A DNA stretch of 64,000 nt, from positions 73,826,817-73,890,816 of the forward strand of contig CM043701.1 in NCBI GenBank assembly GCA_023935145.1, given 5' to 3'. This DNA is from Bretschneidera sinensis. Lineage: Eukaryota; Streptophyta; Magnoliopsida; Brassicales; Akaniaceae. The position numbers and the translations under genes were made by a program. Positions 12,561 through 23,776 of this stretch are shown here, piece by piece. Position 1 is the first letter of the stretch, and the number at the start of each line of letters is the position of its first letter. The notes under the pieces are model-generated. The model saw only the letters and a program-made list of their open reading frames with translations, searched no databases and was not told the origin of the DNA.

Positions 12561-12871
12561 TGTTAGGATTTTTGCTCAAATCCCTACAAAGAAGACTTCT
12601 AATTAGTTTGGGAAAAGTGTCTTCCTATTTTATAGTTGTTTATTCTAGTAGGAGTATAGTAATAGTTTCCTGTTAGATGAATGCTTGTACTAGTAGGAGT
12701 ACTAGTAGTAGTAGTAGTCTCCTGTATTATTGTTCTTTTCCTAATAGTATTAGGAAAATCTTCTCTATATAAAGGAGATACTAGAGAAAATTTGAGGCAC
12801 ACTTATAATTCCAATTCACGTTATAAATCAGAGGGGTTTACTACTAAATCTAGGATGAGAGCTTTGGGTGT
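12561..12871 (+). repeat. Copia-2 5' LTR, first part
   Basis: Shares TTCTAGTAGGAGTA, CCTAATAGTATTAGGAAAAT and a TATATAAAGGAGAT promoter-like stretch with the 3' LTR at 23264-23771. The last five bases (GGTGT) are the target-site duplication made when Athila-1 inserted. Confidence 0.8.
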
Positions 12872-13690
12872 TGTTGTGAGTTTTAAATTACTCGCAAGCG
12901 CACGAGTCGTTTGCAATATAGTGTTGTGCAAGTGCGAGGTCGAATCCACAGGGAATTGCATTGTGAAAATGTAATTCAATCTAAACTAACCTTATCTTAA
13001 CCTAGTTTCGAATTGCGAATTATATTTTGCAAAACAAATATAAACTAAACTAAATTGATTTAAAAACTAATGATAAAAACACCAAGGTTTCTGAATTCAC
13101 CCCACCAAAGTTTAAGCATATATCTTCATGTTCTAAAAATAGCCTATCAAAACATTCCATGAATCCAACTTAAAACAAAAAACAACAAATATCTCAATTA
13201 AACCAAAAGCATCCAATGTATCTGCTTTTAACAAATCATAAAGGAAATCCAATTTAATCGAAAACAATTCGATGTATCCATTAGATGAAACACAAGGAAT
13301 ATCCAACGGAACAATTTAAACTCAATCAATCACAAGATTTACTCAAATAATTGACAGAACATTTATACTAAAAAATGTTATAATTGTATAAACAAATCTG
13401 AACTACTATGCCAAACAACGGCGAGACTTCATCTTTAACCTTAGCTGAAGATTCTAGCCACTCATAACTATAAAACTACAATTCATAATAAAAGTGCTAA
13501 ACATTAAACTAAAACAACTAAATAAAAAGAAATAAATAACTTTACATGGGAGAAATTCCACTTGCTGATGGGCAGCGCTTCCCCTCGTGGTAGTAAAGCC
13601 TTCAGGATCCACCAGAATGCTAGCAGATGTCTACTGGTTAACACCAAAGTGGCCCAGGAATTGTACACTGAATGATAAGATCAGATGGTG

Positions 13691-13700
13691 TTTATATAGG
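13691..13700 (-). promoter_or_regulatory. TATA box of the Athila-1 3' LTR
   Basis: In element sense the LTR reads CCTATATAAA within CTCCCCCTATATAAACACC, about 50 bases downstream of the palindrome array. The same motif is at 21973-21982 in the other LTR and at 63630-63639 in the plus-strand copy, so it is conserved in the family and probably marks the U3/R promoter. Confidence 0.75.
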
Positions 13701-13749
13701 GGGAGTCTCGGAGTAGCATGGGTTTCAAATTCGATGTGGGATACTGCCC

Positions 13750-13920
13750 GAGTGCGCTCGATCACAGAATGATGCGATCGATCGCAAGTGCGATCGATCG
13801 TATGTCTTGTGCGCACGATCGCATGTGCGCTCGATCGCAGGTGCACTGTACTACAAACATTTTGATGTGGGATTGTTGACCATGCACTCGATCGCAGCAT
13901 AGTGCGATCGATCGCTATTG
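13750..13920. repeat. CpG-rich palindrome array in the Athila-1 3' LTR
   Basis: Repeated cores GCGATCGATCGC, GCGCTCGATCGC and GCGCACGATCGC, spaced by a few to a few tens of bases, in an otherwise AT-rich LTR. In element sense the array lies upstream of the TATA box. The matching arrays are at 22030-22220 and 63370-63590. Confidence 0.88.
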
Positions 13921-14064
13921 CTCCTAAAATGCTTCATTTTCTCCACAAACCTATAAAAATACTCAAAACACAAAAAAGACATAAAATAAAGTGAAATACT
14001 ACTAACTAAGAGCATAACAAATATAAGTTAAGGGTCTTAAATATGCAATATTTAAGACTCATCA

Positions 14065-14080
14065 AATACCCCCAAACTTA
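14065..14080 (-). other. Athila-1 polypurine tract
   Basis: In element sense TAAGTTTGGGGGTATT abuts the 3' LTR start TGATGAGTC. Two near-identical tracts occur further upstream at 15169-15184 and 15271-15284. Confidence 0.8.
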
Positions 14081-14619
14081 TATTTTGCTAGTCCCTTAGC
14101 AAAACAAAATAAAAAACTAAATGAACAACAAGGATTATAAAGATAAGTTTAGTATTCATGGTATCCAAAAATTTAAGGAGCATACAAAATCATGAGATTC
14201 ATTCATGAGCAAGCTTAAATAAGTCGAACCCATCTTCAAAATGAATAAGAATTTAAAACCTAATTACTTACAAGAGGTATGGTAAGACATTACAAGCTTG
14301 AATCAGTGTAAAGTGAATCATATACAGATGAGGTTTCCAAATAAATTCAATGTACAAGGTAATTCAAGTCTCAAGATCCACAGAATTTCTCATCGGAAAG
14401 AACAACGATGGCATAGTTTTTTTATTTTTTTATTTTTTATATATAAGGCTCTGCTATGTTTAGTTCCCTTAAGCTTTCTAATTGACCCATGTAACGAGTA
14501 TTGAGTCAATGACTCCCAAACCAGATGATTTTAGGGCATTAAGTGTAAAGGCACCCCTAAGGACTTACTAACTCGAGTAAAAAAGGCTACGAAATTAAAC
14601 TAGTTTTAATACTACCAAG

Positions 14620-14805
14620 CAAAATTTCTACCTTTTGACGTGAACACTCACTACTTACTGAGGCAAGAGGTCCAGTTACTCAGCGAAAAGTTTCGCAATG
14701 ATCATTATGAATAAAATTCCCACCTTTTGACGTGAACACTCACTGCTTACTGAGGCAAGAGGTCCAGTTACTCAGTGGAAAGTTTATTAATGATGATCAT
14801 TATAA
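14620..14805. repeat. 92-bp tandem duplication in the Athila-1 3' noncoding region
   Basis: CCTTTTGACGTGAACACTCA recurs at 14631 and 14723, each followed by GAGGCAAGAGGTCCAGTTAC and AAAGTTT. The whole 14065-15456 stretch between the integrase end and the LTR has no coding signal; some Athila elements carry an env-like frame here, but I see none. Confidence 0.85.
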
Positions 14806-15456
14806 ATATTAGTAGTTTTTTTTTTTTTATATATATGCCAAAATGTTTATCTAACAAGTCATCCGGTTTCAGTTAAGACAAGGAAATGTATACATTCAAC
14901 TCACATGTCATACATCACATAAATATGTGCTAATGTGCTCGTGTGAGATTAGATCAAACATATGAATTCTCGAAAATGCCTAAAGTAAGTAACTAAAGTT
15001 TAAACTCTATCATCAGATCATGTGTTCAAAGTTTTAAAGTCACTAATGAAATCACGTCATAATTTTTCAGATCAACCAAAATTTTTAAACAAACATGAAC
15101 ATGCATTCAGCATTCATCTTTACGACGAAAAGACAACAAATTAGGACAAAGTGTGTGATGTGTCTCCCATACCCCCAAACTTAAATTACACATTGACCCC
15201 AATGTGTGACTAATATGAAAAGAGCTGACATGGGATATGAAGAACTATCTGGACTGGTATAGCTCATAGCATACCCCCAAACTTGAACTGAAGTACGCAT
15301 TGTCCCTGAAAAATAAAAACTGGAAAACAAAAAAGATACTGGAAACAAACATTAATCATAAAAATTAAGAAATATACAGAAACAATAAGCTATGGGGTGC
15401 CTCCCATGAGCGCTAAGTTTAAAGTCTTCAGCCAGATTCTCCCTAGAAAACTGCAC

Positions 15457-18400
15457 TCAATCCGAGTAACTAGGATCCTCCAACAGTATCGTCTCAATGT
15501 CCGGACTCCTCAACTCCAAGAATGGTTTTAGCCTCTGTCCATTTACCTTGAAAGTATTACCATTCTTTGGATCCTCAATCTCGCTGGCCCCATGAGGAAA
15601 AACCGATCGAATAATAAATGGGCTTGTCCATCGAGATTTGAGCTTGCCTGGAAAAAGATGCCGGCACGAATTGTAAAGAAGAACTTTCTGACCCGGCTCA
15701 AAAGCTCGTCTCAAAATGTTTTGGTCATTAATCTTCTTCATTTGTGCTTTGTATGATCGGGCCCACTCATATGCATCATTCTGCAGCTCCTCCAATTCAT
15801 TGAGTTGGAGCTTTCGTTGTGAGCCAGCCTTGGAAAGATTGAAATTCAGTTGCTTGCTAGCCCAATACGCATGATGCTCTAATTTGACCGAAAGGTGACA
15901 TGTCTTTCCGTACACAATACGATAGGGAGATATACCAATTGGCATCTTGAAGGCTGTCCGATATGCCCACAGTGCATCCGTTAATCGCAGAAACCAATCC
16001 TTTCTACTAGGGTTCACAGTCTTCTCTAAAATTTGTTTGATCTCGCGATTTGAAATTTCCACTTGACCACTCATCTGTGGGTGATACGGGGTGGCAACCT
16101 TGTGTGTGATGAAATACTTCTTCATCAACTACTCAAAGATCTTATTGCAAAAGTGCTTACCTCCATCACTTATGATTGCTCGAGGAGTACCAAAACGAGC
16201 AAAAATAGTGTCCTTCAAAAACTGGACCACAACTCTGTGGTCATTAGTCTTGCATGCAACAGCCTCCACCCACTTGGACAGATAGTCCACAACAACCAGA
16301 ATATACAGGTAGCTAAAGGAGTTTGGGAATGGTCCTATGAAATCAATACCCCACACATCAAAAACCTCAATAATCATAATAGGGTTGAGGGGCATCATAT
16401 TTCTTTTAGAAAGACTCCCTAGCTTTTAGCAACGCTCACAAGATACACAGTAGGTGTGAGAGTCCCGGAACAGGGTAGGTCAATAGAATCCACACTGTAA
16501 AATCTTTGCAGTGGTCTTTTTAGCACTAAAATGGCCTCCACAAGCATGATCATGACAGAAGGCGATGACATTAGATTGGTCATGCTTAGGAATACACCTT
16601 CTGATGATCTGATCGGGACAATACTTGAGTAGGTAAAGATCATCTAAGAAAAAATGTTTTGCCATGGTCAAAAACTTTGATTTATCTTGTCGCCCCCAAT
16701 GCAATGGCAGTTGATCGGTGATAAGATAGTTCACTATATCAGCAAACCAAGGCGCGGGATTGTGAGCAATGTGCATCAATTACTCATCAGGAAAGGTTTA
16801 AGAAATGGGAGTGGTGGTCTCAGTGAATTTCATAATCAATCTAGACAAATGGTCTGCCACCACATTTTCTGAACCTTTCTTATCCCGAATCTCAATGTCG
16901 AACTCCTGAAGTAGCAAGATCCATCAGATAAGACGAGATTTAGTATCTTTTTTAGAGAAAAGATACTTCAATGCTGTATGGTCCGAGTAGATAATGACTT
17001 TAGATCCTAACAAGTAGGATATGAACTTGTCTAATGCAAAGACGACTGTAAACAACTCCTTTTCAGTGGTAGAGTAATTGAGTTGTTGTCGTTTAGAGTT
17101 CGACTTACATAGTAGATAACATGGGGAAGTTTATCAACACATTGCCCCAAAATAGCTCCAACAGCATAGTCTGATGCGTCACACATAATCTCAAAGGGCA
17201 CACCCCAGTTAGGTGGCTGAATAATGGGTGTGGATGTCAGAATCTTCTTCAGATCCCCAAATGCTTTCTTACAATCCTCACCAAATAGAAATGGGGCATC
17301 TTTCAGCAATAACTTGCACAAGGGCCTGACGATCTTGCTGAAATTCTGGATAAATCGCCTGTAGAAGCTTGCATGGCCCAGAAAAGATCGAACCTCTTTC
17401 ACTGTACGTAGGGGTGGAAGGTTGGAAATCAAATCCACCTTCGCTTTGTCGACCTCAATCCCTCGATGAGATACAACATGCCCCAGTATAATTCCTTGCT
17501 TGACCATAAAATGGCACTTCTCCCAATTAAGCACCAGGTTCTTCTCCTTGCACCGCACTAAAACCAAAGTGAGACGATGCAGGCACTCCTCAAATGTTGA
17601 ACCGAAGACGGAGAAGTCGTCCATGAAAATCTCTAAGAATCACTCTACCATGTTAGAAAATATACTGACCATGCACCGTTGAAAAGTAGCGGGTGCATTC
17701 CATAACCCAAAGGGCATGCAACGGTAGGCAAAAATCCCAAAAGGGCAGGTAAACGTCGTCTTCTCATGATCTTCGGGGGTCTACGGGGACTTGGTTATAA
17801 CCAGAATAACTATCCAAAAAGCAATAATACTCGTGCCTAGCCAAATACTCCACCATCTGATCAATAAATGAGAGTGGAAAATGATCTTTCTTTGTGGCAG
17901 CGTTCAGCTTACGGTAGTCTATACACACTCTCCACCCTGACTGAACACGAGTTGGCACCAACTCATCGTCTTTATTCTTTACTACCGTCAGTCTAGCTTG
18001 CTTGGGCACAACATGAATCAGGCTCACCCATTTGCTGTCAGAGATGGGATAAATGATCCCTGCATCTAACAGCTTAATAACCTCTGCCCTCACAACCTCT
18101 TGTATAGCAGGGTTGAGCCTTCTTTGTGGCTCCCTCGATGGCTTAGCATCCTCCTCCAAATGTATCATGTGCATCACCACCGAGGGGCTGATTCCCTTGA
18201 TATCCTCAATGGTCCACCTGATAGCTTCCTTGTGCATTCTTAAGACATCTAATAATTTCTCCTCTTGAACTTCACCCAAATCTGAAGCTATAATCACAGA
18301 CAAACTATCGGCTGAACCTAGGAACTTATACTTAAGATTATCTGGTAAAGGCTTAAGTTCCTTCTTGGGGGTTTCAGGTTCGGTGGTCTCCTCCTTGTTA

Positions 18401-19158
18401 TTGCTCTTCCGAGGAGGAGACTCCAAAATGGCATTCGCTTGCTCAAGTAATTTATCTAAATCTAAATCCTCTCCAAATTGAGCAAAGCATGCCTCTAGGG
18501 AGTCTTCAATGCTTGATTCATTCACAGTCTCCTCAAGAATCTCCTCTATCAAACATACATTTCTCACTTCATCATATTCTAGTGGTTGCCTAGTGATATC
18601 AAAGATGTTCAACTCCACTGTTATATTTCCGAAGGAGATCTTCATCACCTTTGTCCTACAATTGATTAGGGCGTTAGCCGCGGCTAAGAATGGTCGCCCT
18701 AGAATCACCGGTATTTGAATCCCTACATTCTGGACCATCTCTGTGTCAAGCACAATAAAATCCACTGGGAAATAGAATTTATCCACTTTTATCAAGACGT
18801 CCTCAACTATTCCCCGTGGTCTTTTCACTAACCTATCAGCCAATTGAAGCATCGTGGATGTGGGCTTAAATTCTCTTAACCCCAACTGCAAATAGACTGA
18901 GTAGGGTAGAAAATTTGCACTCGCCCCTAGATCCAAAAGAGCCCTCTCAATATGGCTGATTTCTATCGTGCAAGAGATGGTAGGACACATCGGGTCCATA
19001 TACTTGATGGGTAGCTTGCACTGAAGGATTGAACTGACCTGTTCGGTCAAAAATGCCTTCTTTGGGACATTCGTCCTCCTCTTGATAGTGACCAAGTCCT
19101 TTAAAAACTTGGCACATGATGGCACTTGATAGATGGCATCCATAAATGGGATATTCAT
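15457..19158 (-). pseudogene. Athila-1 pol: protease, RT, RNase H and integrase, broken
   Basis: Read from 19158 downward. Protease has LLDLGASANFLPYS, with DLGA instead of the usual D(S/T)G. RT starts WRVCIDYRKLNAATKKDHFP. A one-base insertion in a C run near 17780 shifts the frame, and a stop precedes the catalytic IFMDDFSVFG (about 17600-17625). RNase H starts PFEIMCDASDYAVGAILGQ and loses frame near 17100. The integrase HHCC zone lies at 16480-16779. The core has [16 protein letters not shown] and SGQVE, so all three catalytic acidic residues are present, but a stop at about 16129 splits it. The last part (15457-16128) has the LKSRWTSPF motif of Gypsy integrase C-termini. Confidence 0.88.
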
Positions 19159-19332
19159 TTGGACCTGTTTGAATACCTCCAGAATTTCCTCATACTTCCC
19201 TCATTTCTTGGGCGCCTGTCGTCTGTCGGGGTAAGGTGCTCAAAGTAAAAACGACCTAGGAGGGTCTTTCTCAGTAGGTATGGCTGTAGATGGCTTAGCA
19301 TCTCTCTTCTCCTTGTTGCCACTCCCTTGCCC

Positions 19333-20953
19333 TTACTGCATAGCAGGGCTCTCTTCCACTCGATTGTCCACTTGTCTCCCAGACCTCAGTGTGACAATCG
19401 ACTGTACTTGTTCCTCCCTGTGCATAAGAGTTGATGAACTCCCAACCATAAATTGTCCTTTCGGGTTGGGCACGGGCTGACTGGGGAACTTCACCTTCTC
19501 TCTCTCACCCAAATGACTTGCAATTTGCCCTATTTGACTCTCCAGCTTGGCAATTGCTTGGGTGTTTACCATTGTTGCACTCCTTACGTTGCTCATGGAT
19601 TGGCTATTCATTTTCATGTATTCCTTAATGGTGTCCTCTAGTGACTGTGAAACTAGCGCTGGTGTTTGAGTGGGAGCTTGGTAAGTAGGTAATGGTGCTT
19701 GATGGGCAGAACGACCATGACCAGGAATTTGTTGGGCAAATTCGAGAGGATATTGATTTTGAGCATTATGAGGGGCTCCTCCCTAATTCATTGGTTGGTT
19801 CTGCCTCCATGAAAAATTTGGGTGGTTCCACCACCCTGGATTGTATGTCTCGGAGTACGATCCATTTGACTGCTTTCGACAGTCATTGAAAGCATTTACT
19901 TGTTCCATAGGATACTCGGCACAAGCCGACATTGATGGGTAATTCTGTGCTAGATGCATGGGACTAGCACAGATGGAACAACTTTCAACATTGAATGTGT
20001 TGGCAGCATTAATGGATTGGCTCACAGTGAGAGCATCAATCTTCTTAGTGAAGGCATCTAACTTTATCCTCAAATCAGCGTCCTCCCTGACCTCATAGAT
20101 GCCTCCTCTCTTAGGAGCGCGAATGGACTTATCTCGACAGCTTGAAAAATCCCACTGCTACAAGTTGTCGGATAACTTTTCCAACGCCATATATGCTTAA
20201 TCTCCTGTCAGACTCAAGAATGCCCCCCCATTCATAGACTCGATCATGCTACGGTTGGGTTGAGTCAACCCTTGGTATAAGAACTGAACGAGTCTCCACT
20301 TCTCATATCCATGTGGGGGGCATCTGATCAGTAGCTCTTTGAAGCGCTCCCAACTCTCAGAAAATTTTTCATCCTCATCCTGAGTGAAAGAACTAATCTC
20401 CTTTCGGCACTCATTCACTCTAGACATTGGAAAAAACTTATGATAAAATTTGCTAAGCAGGTTTTCCCAAAATATAATAGACCCGGGCATGTTGGAATCC
20501 AACCATGCCCTAGCTTTATCGTGAAGAGAAAAAGGGAAGAGTCGAAGATGGACAGACTCCTCAGAGAAGTTCTGGAATTTGAATGTAGCACAAATATCTT
20601 TAAACTTCTTTACATGGCTATAAGGATTTTCAAGATCTAGGCCATGGAATGAGGGTAAGAGTTGGATAACATGTGGCTTTAAGTCAAAGTGGGTGGCATT
20701 GGTAGGTGGCAACACTATGTAAGAGGATGATTTAGTCGCAATGGGTGAAGAACAAATCCCTAAGGGATGTAGTGGAGTCCATGTTCCAAGCTCTACGTTG
20801 CTCTACATGTTCAGGATGATGGGCATCCCTAAAATTCTCTCCCATCTCAACAGTCTCTCTCTCAACTAGTGCTCTTCTCTGTCTCCTAAGAGTTCTTTCT
20901 AAGTCAGGATCTAAATGTATCATATCTAAGTTCAATGATCTCCGACCAAGCAT
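19333..20953 (-). pseudogene. Athila-1 gag, broken
   Basis: Starts about 180 bases after the primer site with MLGRRSLNLD. A frameshift lies between 20732 and 20715. The central gag domain (20197-20715) has IQLLPSFHGLDLENPYSHVK, then KARAWLDS, FYHKFFP and ESWERFKELLIRCPPHGYE, typical of the retrotransposon gag family. Stops interrupt at 20197 and 19783. Next come a Cys-poor knuckle-like stretch (CSICASPMHLAQNYP) and NPGWWNHPNFSWR. The tail (19333-19617) has AIAKLESQIGQIA, seen in related plant gags. From 20715 onward gag and pol share one frame, with stops between. Confidence 0.88.
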
Positions 20954-21130
20954 ACACCAACAGAAAACAATGAGGTACTAACCAGTAGAAACAACATAAT
21001 AAAGCAAAAATAGGAAACACACTACTCACAAAAATTAACAAAACCGTTTTTTTTTTTAAAAAAAAAATTGATAACTAACTAGTAGAAAAATAAAATCAAT
21101 TCAGACCAAAAATTTTCACAAACCAAACAA

Positions 21131-21149
21131 TCCCCCGGCAACGGCGCCA
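21131..21149 (-). other. Athila-1 primer binding site, tRNA-Asp type
   Basis: In element sense TGGCGCCGTTGCCGGGGGA, lying six bases inside the 5' LTR. It matches the complement of the 3' end of plant tRNA-Asp apart from the last position or two. Athila elements commonly use this tRNA. Confidence 0.85.
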
Positions 21150-21155
21150 AAAACT

Positions 21156-22386
21156 TGTTGTGAGTTTTAATTTACTAGCAAGCGCACGAATCGTTTGCAA
21201 TATAGTGTTGTGCAAGCGCGAGGTCGAATCCACAGGGAATTGTGTTGTGAAAATATAATTTAATCTAAACTAACTTTATCTTAACCTAGTTCCGAATTGC
21301 GAATTATATTTTGCAAAACAAATACAAACTAAACTAAATTGATTTAAAAACTAATGATAAAAACACTAAGGTTTCTGAATCCACCCCACCAAAGTTTAAG
21401 CATATATCTTAATGTTATAAAAATAGCCTATCAAAACATTCCATGAATCCAACTTAAAACAAAAAACAACAAATATCCCAATTAAACCAAAAGCATCCAA
21501 TGTATCCGCTTTTAACAAATCACAAAGGAAATCCAATTTAATCGAAAACAATTCGATGTATCCATCAAATGAAACACAAGGAATATCCAACATAATAATT
21601 TAAACTCAATCAATCACAAGATTTACTCAAATAATTGACAGAACATTTATACTAAAAAATGTCAAAATTGTATAAACAAATCTGAACTACTATGCCAAAC
21701 AACGGCGAGGCTTTATCTTCAACCTTAGCTGAAGATTCTAGCCACTCATAACTATGAAACTACAATTCATAATAAAAGTGCTAAACATTAAACTAAAACA
21801 ACTAAATAAAAAGAAATAAATAACTTTACATGGGAGAAATTCCACTCGCTGATGGGCGGCGCTTCCCCTCGTGGTAGCAAAGCCTTCGGGATCCACCAGA
21901 ATGCTAGCAGATGTCCACTGGTTAACACTAAAGTGGCCCAGGAATTGTACACTGAATGATGAGGTCAGATGTGTTTATATAGGGGGAGTCCCGGAGTAGT
22001 ATGGGTTTCAAATTCGATGTGGGATACTGCCCGAGTGCGCTCGATCGCAGAATGATGTGATCGATCACAAGTGCGATCAATCGTATGTCTTGTGCGCATG
22101 ATCGCATGTGCGCTCGATCGCGTGTCTGGTGCGCTCGATCGCAGGTGCACTGTACTACAAACATTTCAATGTGGGATTGTTGACCATACACTCGATCGCA
22201 GCATAGTGCGATCGATCGCTATTGCTCCTAAAGCTTCACATCTCCTGAAATGCTTCATTTTCTCCACAAACCTATAAAAATACACAAAACACAAAAAAAG
22301 ACATAAAATAAAGTGAAATACTACTAACTAAGAGCATAACAAATATAAGTTAAGGGTCTTAAATATGCAATATTTAAGACTCATAA
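21156..22386 (-). repeat. Athila-1 5' LTR
   Basis: 1231 bp, from TGTTGTGAGTTTTAA to GACTCATAA on the plus strand; the terminal CA has become AA, so in element sense it starts TTATGAGTC. It keeps the 23-bp and 17-bp blocks missing from the other LTR. Its palindrome array (22030-22220) shows C-to-T and G-to-A changes relative to the other LTR. Confidence 0.92.
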
Positions 22387-22391
22387 GGTGT

Positions 22392-22675
22392 ATTGGGGTT
22401 TTGGGTTGTCAAGTAGAGATAACACTTACAACTAGAGCTAGGTTGAGAGCTTTGATTGTATTGGGAATGAGAGTTTAGGAACTTTGCTTTTTCTAAAGTT
22501 GTAATTGAAGATTAATAAAGTAATGGATTTTTCGGTGCACGTAAGCAAAGAGTTTGTCGAACAACATTAATTCTTGATATTCTTACTCTTTGTTTTTTTT
22601 TTGCCTATTAATTGTTGTGGTGTTGTTTTTTGCCTAAAATTTGAATAAATGGATTTTAGAGGTAAAATTCTAACA
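22392..22675 (+). repeat. Copia-2 5' LTR, second part
   Basis: Continues the LTR on the far side of Athila-1: ACTTACAACTAGAGCTAGGT, AAGTTGTAATTGAAGATTAA and GTCGAACAACATTAATTCTT all recur in the 3' LTR. It ends ATTCTAACA, then AGTAGTATCAAAG. Confidence 0.85.
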
Positions 22676-22815
22676 AGTAGTATCAAAGTTGTGGTTGTGG
22701 TGGCCAAAACACTAAAGATAAGAAAAATTTATATTGAGTTATTTGATGAGTGAATGGTTTTTCTCTTTAGCAAAATTCTGTCAAAGATGTGTTGATGCGA
22801 TAAGGGCTTTACAAG

Positions 22816-23055
22816 ATGATTAAAGAGTCTAAGCCACAAGAGATGATGGAAAAAGCTTGTAAAGATATGTTGATGTGGGTGGTACGCACAATTCATTTAG
22901 TATTGGCTCTAGAGAGAAAGTACAGTGAGTTGTTCGAGACATCTCTAAAGATTTTATGGGACAAGCTTGAAGTGACCTACAAAGAGACTTCTCCAATCAA
23001 TCGTCTAGTCTTGAAGGATGATGAATTGAAAATGAAAGAAGTTCGGATGGACTGA
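22816..23055 (+). pseudogene. Copia-2 gag-like fragment
   Basis: An 80-codon frame with KILWDKLEVTYKETSPINR and VVRTIHLVLALE, reminiscent of the start of Copia gag (the LWDKLE helix). The rest of gag and all of pol are missing. The sequence then runs straight into the purine tract and 3' LTR. Typical of non-autonomous derivatives that depend on proteins of a relative. Confidence 0.6.
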
Positions 23056-23263
23056 GAGGTTTTTACGGTACCTCCAAAGAGAGATAAGTTGAAGAGTCCA
23101 AGTATGTTCGAGAAGGAAGAATTGTTCATGATTATAAAGGAGATGACGATTGCTTTGAAAAGTAAGTGAGTGAGATGGGAAGACCAAAAAGAAGGATCGC
23201 ACCAACCTAAAAAGAAAGTCAAATTTGATGATGAGGTGAAGAAATTGAGCCAATGTGGAGATT

Positions 23264-23771
23264 TGTTAGGATTTTGGCTCAAATCCCTACAAGTGAAACT
23301 TCTAATTGGTTTAAGAAAAGTGGTTTTCTATTTTATAGTTGCTTATTCTAGTAGAAGTATAGTAGTAGTTTCATATTAGATGATTGTTTGTTCTAGTAGG
23401 AGTAGTAGTAATCTCCTATGTAATTTTTCTTCTCCCAATAGTATTAGGAAAATCTCGTCTATATAAAGGGGATGCTAAAGAAGGTTTGAAGCACACTCAA
23501 GTAGAGAGAGCACTTACAACTAGAGCTAGGTAAGAGCTTTGGTTGTATTAGAGCTTTTGGGTTATGAGAGTTTAGCAACTGTGCTCTTCCTAAAGTTGTA
23601 ATTGAAGATTAATAAAGTAGTGGATTTGTTGGTCGATGTAGGCAAAGCAGTTGTCGAACAACATTAATTCTTGGTATTCTTACTCTTTGTTTGTTTTGCC
23701 TATTTAATTTTTGTATTTGTGTTTTTTGCCTAAGATTTTAGTAAATGGATTTTAGAGGTAAAACCCAAACA
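23264..23771 (+). repeat. Copia-2 3' LTR
   Basis: 508 bp from TGTTAGGATTTTGGC to AACCCAAACA. It contains a TATATAAAGGGGAT promoter-like stretch. It is preceded by TGTGGAGATT, a tract like the purine tracts of Copia elements. Confidence 0.82.
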
Positions 23772-23776
23772 ATATG

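Larger units (their letters stand above)
12872..14064 (-). repeat. Athila-1 3' LTR
   Basis: Read on the plus strand it goes from TGTTGTGAGTTTTAA to GACTCATCA; in element sense it starts TGATGAGTCTTAAATATTGC. It lacks 23 bp and 17 bp present in the other LTR, the first loss lying between repeated GCGCTCGATCGC motifs. Four copies of this LTR family occur in the window. Confidence 0.92.
12872..22386 (-). mobile_element. Athila-1: Athila-like Ty3/Gypsy element, 9.5 kb, defective
   Basis: Near-complete by structure. Two LTRs (12872-14064 and 21156-22386), TSD GGTGT (12867-12871 and 22387-22391), a tRNA-Asp-type primer binding site (21131-21149), gag (20953 to 19333), pol with protease, RT, RNase H and integrase (19158 to 15457) and a polypurine tract (14065-14080), all on the minus strand. 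The Athila assignment rests on the primer site, the FMDD form of the RT motif and the NPGW/NFSWR motif late in gag. No env-like frame follows integrase. LTRs differ at about 5% of the first 460 bases counted by eye. Stops and frameshifts in gag and pol make it non-autonomous now. Confidence 0.9.
12561..23771 (+). mobile_element. Copia-2: short non-autonomous Copia in the Copia-1 3' LTR
   Basis: Two direct LTRs start TGTTAGGATTTT and end in CTAACA or CCAAACA: 12561-12871 plus 22392-22675 (split by Athila-1), and 23264-23771. The internal part is under 600 bp: a weak primer binding site (TAGTATCAAAGT, 22678-22689), a gag-like fragment, and a purine tract (TGTGGAGATT) before the 3' LTR. Flanks GCATG (12556-12560) and ATATG (23772-23776) differ by two transitions, so the target-site duplication is plausible but imperfect. 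A third, broken copy of the family lies at about 53590-53935. Confidence 0.78.

Noticed and set aside
12681..12974. 97-codon frame across the Copia-2 LTR and Athila-1 edge
   Set aside because: It spans an insertion junction, so it cannot be an ancestral gene.
13750..13920. The palindrome array as a CRISPR array
   Set aside because: Units are short, irregularly spaced and palindromic CpG words within an LTR of a plant element; there is no repeat-spacer structure or cas gene.
15457..22386. An env-like gene in Athila-1
   Set aside because: No frame of suitable length or character lies between integrase and the 3' LTR (14065-15456).
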